64,000 nt of DNA from NCBI GenBank assembly GCA_963978545.1, contig OZ021725.1, positions 86,660,305-86,724,304 on the forward strand, in the 5' to 3' direction. Both the position numbers and the translations under genes were made by a program. The notes under the pieces are model-generated. The model was not told the origin of the DNA. It searched no databases and saw only the letters and a list, made by a program, of their open reading frames with translations. Every line of letters begins with the position of its first letter. Position 1 is the stretch's first letter. Below, one piece after another: positions 1-12,900 of this stretch. The stretch is from Linyphia triangularis (Eukaryota; Arthropoda; Arachnida; Araneae; Linyphiidae).

Positions 1-372
1 GGTTTTCCTGGTTCTGTGGCCACTCTGATTAATAAAACTAAAATTTCTCTTAAAAAAAATGAAGAATTAGATAAAAAAAAAAAAAAAACTACATAAAACG
101 AATAAATGAAAGTCAATAAGTCACTTCTTCCTAACAACACTACCAGAAAAACTGAGTGAACAACACAAAAGGACATTCCAATAGAGTTTTATCAGCTATC
201 TCAAATTCACTAAATTACTTGCAAGTTCAACCACAAAGCTCTTCAAGCTTAGATAACTAAATTTAAATCAGTGTTACTGTGTAACTAATTATTCCACTTA
301 TAGACTATGAATTATAAACAAGCATACTTTTATATTTTCTTAATTTACTTCAAACTAATTAGTGTATCTCAA

Positions 373-637
373 CCCACTGACGGTCAAGGGAATGGGCGAA
401 ATTCTACAGTTGTTTTTCCTGCAATAATTTTAAAATCATATTTCAAAATCAAATACATAATTTTTTTAAATTATTTTTTTATTAATTTGTTTTAGATAGT
501 TAATAACCTATAATCCTGATAAAAATATTTAAAAAATATTTTATTTTAAATTTTATTTATAATTTTAAAAATGTTGTGTATTGCTGGAAAAACTGAGGAT
601 CAAATTAAGCATATATACGTGCATGACCGCCAGTGGG
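373..637. mobile_element. piggyBac-type MITE, family P1, copy 1
   Basis: Inverted ends CCCACTGACGGTCA (left) and TGACCGCCAGTGGG (right). The right flank is TTAA and the left is TCAA, a one-base decay of TTAA. The AT-rich interior has no coding capacity. It matches the element at 3574-3840 in the opposite orientation, and both lie in LMLN introns or downstream. TTAA flanks and ends starting CCC are typical of piggyBac-class elements. Confidence 0.75.
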
Positions 638-863
638 TTAAGAGAAGCATTATATTATTTTAATTAATAAGCAGAAATGAGCAAAAGTAATGTTTCAGTG
701 AGTGTGAGGGAACATATGTAAACTTCTATTAGTGTTAGAAAACGGAAGAATGTTTAATTATTCGAGGTCAAACAAAATAAATTCAGGAATTTAAAAAAAA
801 AAAACTACAGAAACACTAGTCAAATTTTCACCCACCACCTGCATTAAAGGACATTTAATTCAC

Positions 864-981
864 CTGAACTCGTGGAGTGACAACCATCTTTACTGTCTTT
901 CGTGTCGTGTTTCCTCGCACTCGCCAGTCTCTTCTCTCCACTTCTCGAATCACTCGGTCGCTCCACTGATGAGCTTGGATT
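864..981 (-). CDS. LMLN: LMLN exon with [12 protein letters not shown]
   Basis: Acceptor TTTCCTTCAG and donor GTGAAT. One base completes Val, then 39 codons including [13 protein letters not shown] and ending VVTPRVQ, which matches the WSDKVVRKVER and VTPRV stretches of leishmanolysin-like proteins. The exon leaves in phase 0. The following exon, with the third zinc His, should lie before position 1. Confidence 0.9.
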
Positions 982-3900
982 CTGAAGGAAATCATCAAAT
1001 TAAGAACTCAACTGATTTATATCAGTTGCCTTATTGACAGAAACAAAATAGTTTTAATCTTAAATAATGAATTAAAAAAGCATATCATACATCAAAATAT
1101 TTATTTTTCAAATTTAAGTCGTTTATAAAAACACAAATCGCTATGTTTCATTTAGAGCCTCAATATTTCTTGTATATTTGCCGAAGCACATTGTATGAAA
1201 ATTAAATTTATGCAACTTAATTGTTATTAGTCATAACTAGCTTTTTTCTGCCGCTTAGTACCAGTCACACATCCCTGCCAAAATTTTACTTCAAAACATT
1301 TTACTAAATACTACAACAACGATTAGAGATCATTAACAAAAATTGTGTATTTATTTACAGTTTCTATTTAAAAACCATTTATTTTGTTAATATTGTGTCA
1401 GTACCTATTGGAAAAAAATTCTTAAATGTTAATACTAGTTAAAAAAAATCTTCAAAATCCCATATCCAATACCTTAATGATTCTTATAAGTGATTCAAAC
1501 GATTCTTATCTCTCTCAAGAATAATAAATACTATATCAGAGATATTGGTAAAAAGATTAGCTTAAAATCAGATGAAATAAATGCGTACATTTTTACTTTA
1601 TTTTGGGTTAATTTTTGGTTTCTTTATTAAAAAAAAGAAGCCTAATTTATTCATAAACACTGCACGATCAAAGAAGTGGTATGGGCAACCAATTTACAAT
1701 CAGATACAGTCGTTTGTTATTGCCACATTGTATCCTATCAAAAATTGACCAAAGACAAACTTTACCTTTCGAAAGCCTGTAGCAGGGTTGAAAACTGTAT
1801 TCTGTTAGTGCTGTATAAGCAACAGAAAAAAATAACGTGGCAGAAAAACACATCTATTATTCAGAAGTAAAGCAATAAGAATAAAAGACTAAATCACTGT
1901 CCTTAAAAAAAAAAAAATGTAAAAAGTAATCTTTTTAAGCTTTATATGGATTCGATCAAAGAGTTTTTAAATTTTTTTAGGAAACATAACTGATCTTAAG
2001 ATGTTTACATTTAGGAAAGAATAAGATGACTGTATCTTAGATAAAGTCATAAAGTTAAAAACCCCCAAATGATTTCATGCTTTCACATATTTTAACATAT
2101 TCCATGGGAAAGCAAAAATTAAATTTTAATGAAATATACAAGGTGAGCAAAAAGTCTTGTACAGATAAAAAAAAATTATTGCATCCAAACGTCTGTGTCA
2201 CATGCGTGGGTGGTTTATAAATGTTATTTGATATTGTTAAATAATTATTTTTCCATATAACTTTGTCACCAAATAATATTACACAAAATAAAAAATAACT
2301 ACTAGATTCCTCTTAATTTTATAACTCTAATTTATTGACGAGTAGAAAAAAGTGCCAAATATGCTGTGCATGAGGCAGAAAATTTTGCAATGTACATTTT
2401 TTAGGGGCGAAATTAATGGTCCACTGAGAAAGTTTTACTTTATGAACCCTGGCCAACACATAGCGAGAACTTATATATACTCTGATATACAAAGGGAACT
2501 CAGTTTACAAAAGTAACTGGTGTTAAAAAATTAATAAGTGTATCAATTTAGAAAAAGAAGAAAAAAATAAGTAACAGTTTTCATGCAATAATTTTTTTAT
2601 ACAGGCAAGACTTTTAGCTTCATCCTGTATTGTATAAATATAAATAAAAAAGTATCCTTACACTTTGTTTACCATAGGTTTCCCATTCCTTCCTCTAGGA
2701 GTGAGAGGGTAGCCAGCTTTATCACGGAAATACGCATACAAACTGACTGAAAAGCCCTGGAAGAAAAAATTTCTACATTAGTTTCACTTAATTATACTTT
2801 GTAACGATTAAAAAAATAGTTATTGTAACTGTACAGTAAATGAAAGCAATAATGAACCATGCTTAGACATATTGTTTCAAAACTTTGATACTTGGTCAAT
2901 CACCATTTTTAGAGAAAATAGTGAAAATACATTAAAAAGCATAAATAAAAAGAAGTTATATTACATTCAATAAACAACACTTTGATGTAAAAACTTTAGT
3001 AAATTTTTTTCCACTACAAAATAAAATATTTTACAAAAGATTTAATGCAAATTTTTTCGAAATAATGTAATTCACACAAAAACTAATTTAAGAGTTTTAA
3101 ATTAAAAAGTAGTTTACAACAACTTTTTGGAATAATCAAGAAGCTAAAACAAACATCAAACTGGGACAATTGAAAATTATAAAAAAGTTGTAAAATTTAC
3201 TACTTAAATAGTAGTGGGAAGTAACATTTGATATTTTCCAAACAATGTATGAATTTTTTTACGACTCTGTGTGAGAACAATTTTAAAATACAGAATAAAA
3301 AATTATTACACAATTTTGGGTCATATTCTGTTTATTTCATGAGTTTTTACAGGTTAATATATATGGTTTTATAACTGGATTTGTTCGTTAGTGTAACACA
3401 GCAGAAAATACGCTTATTTTTTTTTGTAAGTGTATATGTAAAACAATGATACAAATTAATGCACAAAACTCTTCCAAAAAACAATTTCTATAAGAATATT
3501 CCCCCATACTGAAGTTTAAAATCACTGAAATACATTTGATTGCAATTGTTAAAAAAATTGCAATTCATGTTGAACCTACTGACGATCATGCACGTATATA
3601 AACGTCATTTGATTCCCCAGTTTTTTTAGCAATACATAACATTTTTAAATTTATAAATAAAATTTAAAATAAAATACTTTTTAAATATTTTTGTTAGGAT
3701 GATAGTTTATAACCTATCTAAAACGAAATAAATAAAAAATAATTAAAAAAAATTATGTATTTGAATTAGAAATATAATTTAAAAGTTATTGCAAGGAAAA
3801 CAACTGTAGAATTTCGCCCATTCCTATGACCGTCAGTGGGTTAAAAGAGATTTTAATAGATACTTACTAATGCATGTAAAATTTCATGTTTAACTGTTGA

Positions 3901-6900
3901 TAATAAAGTATCCAGATCTTGAGGTTTGGTAGAGATGGAATTCGGACACAAATTAGCATGACCTGCAATGGGCCTGAAATAGAAAGGAGAAAAAAAACAT
4001 TATTTTACAATCATACGGTCCAGAATTAGGACTCATTATTCAAACTCTCATCTTTTACAGAAACACGTCCAAATTGAAACAGAGTAAAAAATTTGAAAAT
4101 TTATAACTATAGGTGTTAATAATAAATATATCCAATCTGTAACTTGGATGTCTATATAAATATACACATAAATTTTAAATTATAGCCACTCAGTAAGGAA
4201 AAGGTATAGAACTAAACAATTATAGTTAGAAAACACGATAAGTTTTAAGGGTTTGAATGTAAAATAAGCCTCTGAAAGCCAAAAGATAAAGGTAATCACA
4301 ATGAAATTATTTGTATAAAAAAAAAAAAACTCAAAGTTTTTATTTCGCCTTATAATTTCATAGACATACAAAAAAAAAATGGAATTCGGAACTGCTTCCG
4401 AGATTTGTTTTAATTACTATGACATATACAAATTTAATACTATATGTAAGGAAATCTATACATACAACATTGTTTCATAACATCTATAATTAAAAAAAAA
4501 AATATTTGTGAGTTGTGTCTTTCAATGGATCAAACATTAGAAATTTCTAACAAATATTGTTGAAAAGATGTATTTATTAATACAATGTAACATACCTAAT
4601 TACAGAAAATTACTTGCTTTGGGCATTAAAATATCTTATTAGAAGTTTATCAGTTAGTTTTTTAAGCAAATGTCATACATAGGTTCATAAATAAAATTAT
4701 ACAGTCCAAGAAAACTTTTGCAAATATTAATTATTACCTTACCTATCTAGTGCTGCTTCTTGCTGACAGTGTGCAGCATATGCTACAGTTTGGCCTTTGT
4801 GACATCTATCTGTCTGCATAGCAGACACATAGAATACAAAATCTGCATCCTGAATACCAGGGCCCTCAGGAGCATTAGACTTACAAAAATGTCCCGTGGA
4901 ACTGCAGGAGCGACAGGGCTGTAACAAATAAGGAGTTCTTTCTAACAATTCAGATTTGTATTGACCAATTTGCAAAACCATACTTACTACGATTGCTTAG
5001 AGAAATTACTTTTTTGAAAGTTCGTCAGAGTTAGATATTGTATTTTATTGCTGAGAGATATCAGAATTCTTAGGTTTCCTTAATGTGCTTAAATTGAAAT
5101 TTTCTCTTTTCTACAGTGCTGCCATCTACTGTATACAGTTACAACTTCCCAAAATTGTTTGGATATTTCTAATTTTTTTTTTTTAACTTATCAGAAGCAG
5201 AGGCTTTAGTCGTTACATTGGTTTATCATTTATCAATTTTGGTTCTGTACAAAGAGAGAAAAAGGAATAGTAAAATAATAATAATAATAATAAACAAAAT
5301 TAACCTCTAAGTGCTCTTCAGGAACCACCACTTCTCCACAGGTAGTAATATTTTCGCACCGCTCTTTGCAGTGCTGCTCAAGAACATTATCGGGATAAAA
5401 AGCTTGGCTGTTGAGACATTTTCTAAAAGCAAAGTCAAACTTCAAAAAGGGAAAACATTTCTAAAAACATCCATTCTGGGTGAAATAAATACTACTGTTA
5501 AAAATCATTAGATGATTAGTTTTAGAATTCTTTATAGCATAGTTAAACGTAGCATAGTGAAATTAAAAGTAAAGAAAAATCTTAATTTATAAAAATAGAG
5601 AAACCAAGAGATAGTTTAATTACTTCTGTTTCTAGGAATGTAGTCGAGATTAAAATAAATAGTTTGCAGCCAATTTATTTTCAAGAAATGGATAAAATTT
5701 TCATTTCACACAAAATGGTTTAATTTATTTTTGGTTACCGTTAAAACGTTTTCAAGAGCAAAGAAAGAAATAATGAAGCGAATTCTTAAAACAGATTTTT
5801 TTTAAAGTTTTGTACAAATAAACCATAATGTCAAAATGACAACCAACTAAATGTACAAGGCCTTTCTAGGTTGGTTACGCAAGAGGAAGGTTGATTATAA
5901 CAGAATCTAAAACAAAATTTTTCAGTCATATATTAACATAGTATTAATTCATAAGTGAATATGACTAAATTAATGATATAAAAACATTTGTCTCAAATAT
6001 CAAGAGCTTAGCTTAACTCATCGATTTGTTGAGGAAGTTATACGTTATTCAGGACAGTTTGCAATTTATAAATTGATTAGGTTTCTTATTGTGTTCTCTT
6101 GAGTTTTCATGATGTACACAAACACAATTTAATTTCAGCTCAGAAAACAAATGATACAGAACCAATCTTACCTATTTAATCTAATTGGAACTCCCATCGG
6201 TCTTACTAAAAGTGTTCTCTGCCAATATTGTAATGCTTGAGGCAAGATTGTTTGCTAAAAAAAAAAAAGAGTTATTAAAATAATGCTGAATTGAAACTTT
6301 TAATCGTTTGAAAAATTAGCTTTCCAGTAACACAACTTTCCCTCATCAGTTCCAGCAGAGAATTCATTGAATTTGAAAGGCAAAAAAGCAAGTAGTGTGG
6401 AAAAAGAGCATTCAGTTATTGATAATATTTATGCTGCAAGAGCTAAATGAGGACTATACTGTTCAATAACATAGTAAGATCGAGTAACAAAATAGTAAGC
6501 ATTTTAAGTTCTCTTTCGTGTAAGAGCTTTATCCAACTGTAACTTAGTAAGATCATGAGTAACAACATAATAGGAATTAGTATATCAAATAGGAGAAAAC
6601 TTGGACACAGCCGAAGAGACTATCATAACAGAAACTGCAAAAGCACAAGGTGGGGTTCGATCTCAAGTTCTCACAAAAGCTAGGTGGATGTTAAAGCTTA
6701 TCAAGAATTACTCAATGACCAACCCAACTTTTAATAAAAACCGACACCAGTAAATAACTTATGCACATCCATTGAAGAAGCCGCTCAATGAGGAACTTTC
6801 ACATTTTTTGGTTTTATTTTTAAATAAAAGTAGAGAAAAAATCATAAAAACAATACCATTCTTTCAAAAATTTGAGCTTGGATAGATAGTTAAAAAAATA

Positions 6901-9900
6901 TTTAGCTTTTCGCTTTGGCAGGAAAAAGCTTACTTTGGCGTGCGACGTCAATGCGCATATGATGAACCAATCTAAAACCTGTTTTAGACTAGGTTTCTTC
7001 TCGGATTTTTGTCAGAATCTATGCATAAGAACGTCATGGTTTTTTATGCGTTTTTGGTCATGTGACTTTTGCTTTGATTTCAAACTAGATTTTTGATTAA
7101 TTGAAAGCATAAAGATAAAAAATAATTGCACAGCTCAAATATATGTGTTGGATAACACTAGAAAATACAAAAAAAATATTAATTTTTCTCACTTGTGCAA
7201 ATTCCTCATTAAACTGAATTTTTGGCATTTTAAATATTTGTATAAAAAATCCACCACTGTGGAAGTAAGTATTTACAATCATTAGAAATATTACATTCTC
7301 TTAAAAAAAAAAAAGACAATGAACATGAATTCTTAAAAATAAAAAACTTGATTGAAGATGCCAACTTATAATTGCAAAACTGTGCCTTTCACAATGTTTC
7401 TGGTTTGAGAAATAATGTGGACTTAATCAGCTATGACTCTACTTCAACAATAACAATAATAAATATTTAAATATTAATGCAATATTTAACAGCGATAATT
7501 ATTTTAAATTAAATCAGAAATTACTCCCTTTAAGTTTCCATTAATTGTTTCACATGCTAATGAGTTCACATATTTTAAAAAAACTAATCTTTTAAAGGAG
7601 TGTATCCCCTTTGCAATGCGATACAACAATTAAAAGTTTGAAGAAAATTAGTCAATTTATTTAAAAAAATAGTTTCTGCACTCGAAACAATCTGTGAATC
7701 AGAACAATTGCCACATTTAAAAAAAAAATTCACTTTTTTTTATTCAATTCTAAATGTTTTGAAAAGGCCACAAACAGAAAAACTTCTGCTAAATGCACTT
7801 TTTTCTTTTTCTTAATTTACAATCAAAGTTCCGCTGTTAGATGTTGGCGAGAAAACGATTAATTCGGCTCGAATTGAATGTGACGTCAAAGCTTCCCAAA
7901 CATTTTGGCTTGAAATGAGGCAGCGAAAACTAGTTTTGCAAGTTTCTTGCACATCGCGCCAACCTGTACGGAATATAGCAATGGTCTACCAACATCAACT
8001 ATTTGGCAGAAACCTCACGATAACCATAGAAATGGAAGGAAATTTTGATGTTACAGAATTTGTTGAGTGTTTTAATAGGACTGGTTTTGCGGCATTTTCT
8101 TTTCTTAATATTTAAATAACTAATTTTTTTAAAGAATTGTTTAGATATTTGGAATCAGATAGAAATTCCTCAAAAATATAAACAAATTTCACTCATTTTT
8201 AAAAAATGCTGAAATTGTCCATTGAGTAAAGAATCAAATGTTTAAATTGTATAAATACACAAAATACAATCAACCAAAAAAAAAAAAAATCCTCTTAAGA
8301 ATACTATCTCTGCACTTACATTTATCACTTCAAACTTTTCAACAGGTAACCTGCAAAAGAATTGAATATTTAATACATAATGCAACAAGTATATTTAAAT
8401 TATACTTTTGAAATTTTTTTAAATATATAAAAGCATCATGATGCACAGGACAAATTAAATGCTTTGATACAAGCCTTTGATGTGAAAATCTTTCATCTTC
8501 AAATTTATCATTGGTTCATCTTATACGATAAAAAACAAAAACTTTCGCAGGCGTGTCTTTAGTTGAGGAAAATGAAACTAATAAAAATGCAAAACATTAA
8601 GTGCCAAAAAGTGACAAAAGCATTGGAGTGGAGGGAATACGGCAAAAATGTAACAATTGAAAATCTTAAAATTTAGAATGAGCGGAGACAACAACCCCTT
8701 TTATCACATCCCTCCATCTCCTAATATTACTGTATATGGTTAAACAAACAAACATTTTATGTCCCTGCATGAATCAGTTAAAAATGTTTCTTTAAAGGTA
8801 GATGTTTCAACTCTAGCTGAAGTAGCGCACAGTTTTGCATCTCCCTGTATCCATTGTATGTGATCTGCACCACCCTACAAATGATCCTCCATGAATGTAG
8901 GGATGATTAAAGCGAAGCAGCTTTGTTTGCGGTCGCTGAGGCTCGATCGTGGGACCTTTGGTTTTCCAGCCAGATGCTTTTCCGCTATGCAAAAGAGTAC
9001 TCCAGTGCATAGAAGTTTTATCTGCTATTTATACACGAGACTACCACGTAGCCCCTTCCCAGTGAGTCGCGAAGAGACTAACGATTGAGTTGCCTGCTCG
9101 CGAGTAGAGCGTGTGGAACAGTGTCGCTAGAGGTTTGCTTGCTGTTTTGGCAGTGAGTCACCAAAGATGCTGAGATGATATTGTGAAAGTCATGCAGTAT
9201 TTTCAGAAGGTGCCGATAGATGGCAAAACGATTCAGTTGTCCTACAGTCACCAATAATATCTCAGCATCTTTAGCGACTCATTCCCAAAACAAGTCCGGG
9301 TCACCAATAAAGCAAAGCAGCTTTGTTTGCAGTCGCTGGGGCTCGATCGTGAGACCTTTGGTTTTCCAGCCAGATGCTTTGCCGCTATGCAAAAGAGTAT
9401 TCCAGTGCATAGAAGAATTATCTGTTATTTGTACGCGAGACCACCACAATGATTCTACCAAACCCTCAAGTTTGTTTGGTTCTCCTAGTTGGCCGAGGGA
9501 AAAGCGGAAATAAATCGGTTTGGCCCAGTTGCTGAGAGTAAAAATAGGTTGGAATCATGGTACCCCCCATATCGGCCAAATGGCCACAGCCAGACTATAC
9601 CTCTTATCAATGAGACAACTTTTGTAGAAATCGAAGTAGTACCCAGGTAGCACAGCAGTATTGGCCAATGTCGGAAACCGAAGCTCTGGAAGATTGGCCA
9701 ATCCTGGGTAATGTCGGAACGGCCAGCACCGAACGGCTAACATTTTTGCAATATTGGCCAATATCGCAGTGCGGTTTTGGCCGATATCGATGCGTAGTTT
9801 TGGCCGATATCGGTGCGTAGTTTTGGCCAGTATTGATGTGCAATCTTGGGCAATATCGATGAGCATGGTACACCAAATGTTTTTTTTGGGTTTTTTTTTT

Positions 9901-12900
9901 AAGAATAATTTAAAATTGTATTTTTATTTATAATTAGATTTTTAAAATTATTTGATGTTGTAAATGACTTAAATTTTTACCTGAAATACAATATGTTCTG
10001 TCTAAATAAAATAATAAAATTTAATATGATTTGAATGGCCCCATAAGTAGTAACAATTGTTTATTTATTTAGTTCAAATTACTTTCAAAATGAATATTCA
10101 TTGTTATTTGAGCATAAATTATTCTTGTTTATGTCAAATTTTATTTATAAATATGTATACATGTAATTAGAAAAGGATAAAAAAAAAAAAACATGGTTTT
10201 TTCCAAACCTGGATGAGCAGTTTTAGCCACTACTATGAGCAATTTTTGGAACAGCTAGTTTTTTCACTATATCACAGAGCATTTTAGATAGATTTGCCAC
10301 TCAACATATCTGAACTTTCTTTTTGGTGGAAGGAGTGGTTGCAAATGATAATTCTTATATGCGTTTAGATTCAATTTTGAGCTGTTCAATGTTTAGTATC
10401 ACATTGTTGCCCCAAAACCCTTAATAATCTGTTAAGTTATACTTAAACATTTGTAAAATAATGTTTTCACCTCTCCTACCAAAAAACACATTTAAATAAC
10501 AAAATGTCTGATATTCAAGGATTTAGAAAGATACATGTAATTTTAAACTAGAAAACTGGCAGTAGAATTTAAAAGTCACTATCGGTCAATCAATACTCAT
10601 TGAACTTTTTATGCTAAGGTTTCATAAAAATAGAAGGTTGGATTTTAAACTTGTGAAGTATATTTTTTATGCACAGATCAATTTCATTTATGAAGTCACT
10701 TTTCATTTTTAAAACATAATTTTTCTCCATCCATTAAGAATCAAATAGATAGTAAATAAATCTCATTTTAATGCTTTAGTTCATTCACTTCAAATGTAAT
10801 AGCAATAAAGTGAATTAAAATTGCAGACCCCCCCCCCCCCCAACCTTGAAAAAGTTTTCATAAAAAATAATTTGACAAAAACATTATTTTAAAAAATCCA
10901 CAATAATATTTACATGTATACCTCATATAATGAATAATTTTTTATACTTTCATTCCTATTTTAATTGCTTTTTGGTGACGAATAATTGAAACCCAATATA
11001 ATTAAATTGATATTTTATGGCTTACAAAACCATGCACACTTAAATTAAAGGTCACTTTCTGCAGTGCATATATATAATATATACATAAAAACATAAATTC
11101 AATACAAGCTGTTTATTATAATACATATTTTATTTTACATATTTTATCTTCCTTTGAAGTTTCCACCTCGGTGAAGAAAACGAACCTAAAATATAAAATT
11201 GTTCATTTCTGTTTTAATTAAGATTACATTAAAATTTAAAAATCAAATTATTGCATCAAACTTTTTCTAGTCTTTAGCTCTTTTTATTTTATCCAAGCTC
11301 TTTTTGTAACAGAACTGCAATTTGTTGTCAATAAAAGAATCATGCAATGCAGCATTTACTGCCAATAAAGAAAAACAGAATTGCAAAGTGAAAAACAGAA
11401 TTTTGCACAAAAGCATAAGATTGTTAACATTTTGTAACATTTTTACATCAGAAATCATTTTCTACTAACATTTAAGAAAATCATTTTAAACTGGTATTTA
11501 AATTTCAATCGCATACATTGAGCATTAAATTAAATTTATATAAAGTTATAGGCAAATACATTTGCACCAACCTCAACCAAGCACACAAAAAAACTATGAT
11601 TTGTGAAATAAATGCTAATGCTGTTTTTTTTTTATAAACTCGTTCATTTTTCCTTAGCCGTTTAAAATTTTAATAGTTGTTGAAAAGTCTGAGATAAAAT
11701 ATAAAATACACTGTTGCACTTGAAAAGTTATAGGAACTAATTTAGAACATAGTGTTTTTGTTGTTTTTTCTTCTGAACTAATTTCTCAATTCTAAGCATA
11801 TGACAAATGTGATTTGTTCAAAATTGTTTAAAGAAACAGATAATTTTTTTTTTTTTTTTTGAAAGACCAAAGATTCTCCATTGCTAATTTTTATTTTAAA
11901 ATATAAATTATTGTAACATCAAATCGAAATTGCTTGGAGCGTTACATAATTGATTGTCATATATTCTTACCTGGCAGAGGAAGTTTTCACGCTTTTTGGT
12001 TTACAAATAAGTTTTTGCTTGTTTCTTTGTGGGATTCCAAAGAAGGAGGACTTTGAAACAGACTGGAATATTAGTATTGCTTTTCTTGGTTAATAAATTT
12101 TCATCTTCTGAAGAATCACTCCCAATGCTAGATATTGAACGAGCAAGCTCAGCTTTATCTTATGCCTGTTAAAAGAATAGAATATTATTTAAATCTGTTA
12201 ATAAATATCTGTTATTCATGTCCACTATTTCAAAAATCTCTACCATTAAAACTTGAATTGATAAGTAGATCAATGACTTATGAAACATTATTTGTGATAC
12301 CTTTAATTATTTGTATACCCTATACAAAAATTGTAATTTACTTACTGTATGTACAGTAGATTTTAAAATTAAATGTTTGCCATGTTGACTGGAGGGTATA
12401 TATTCTTTAATCATGTTAATCCCCCCTCCATTCATTGCAAACAGCCAAAGACAACTTTTATCTGATACAAACCAAGATGAAGGAATTACTTCTACAGGTT
12501 CTCCATTTCCATCAATGAACTCTACAACAGTATATTTCTTTATTTTAAACTGAACAAAATAACAAATTAACTGTTGAATGGCCATAATGGCTTTTTACTG
12601 CCGAGGAAAGGAAGTCTACAACTATTACACTTTTCACCCCGACAGAAAAGTGCTAACAATAATACTTGATTACAATATTTGTTTACTTTTCAAATGGAAA
12701 GTCTTTTCTTTAAATGAAAAAAACATTTTTATTTTATAAAAATATCATCTTTGCATAGTGTGTTTAGATTAACACAAAGGAAGCTAGGCATTCAAAATAT
12801 ATTTTTGTAGATATTTAAAAAATTTGCATTCATTGCTCTTTTCTGAGTAATCAATAATTGCACAAGACAGACCTTTTAAATAGAGGAATGTACATACAGT

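Noticed and set aside
1..24. Acceptor-like TTAATCAG then a short open stretch on the minus strand at the window edge, as a further LMLN exon
   Set aside because: The reading (SGHRTRKT in phase 0) does not match the expected continuation after VVTPRVQ in leishmanolysin-like proteins, and other frames do not either.
6600..6800. tRNA-like sequence on the minus strand (GAGATCGAACCCCACC)
   Set aside because: Box A and stems do not fold into a tRNA and no second copy was found.
9555..9876. Two overlapping frames of 89-103 codons with Ile-Gly-Gln repeats
   Set aside because: They translate the TTGGCC subterminal array of the TIR element; the repeat peptide is a by-product.
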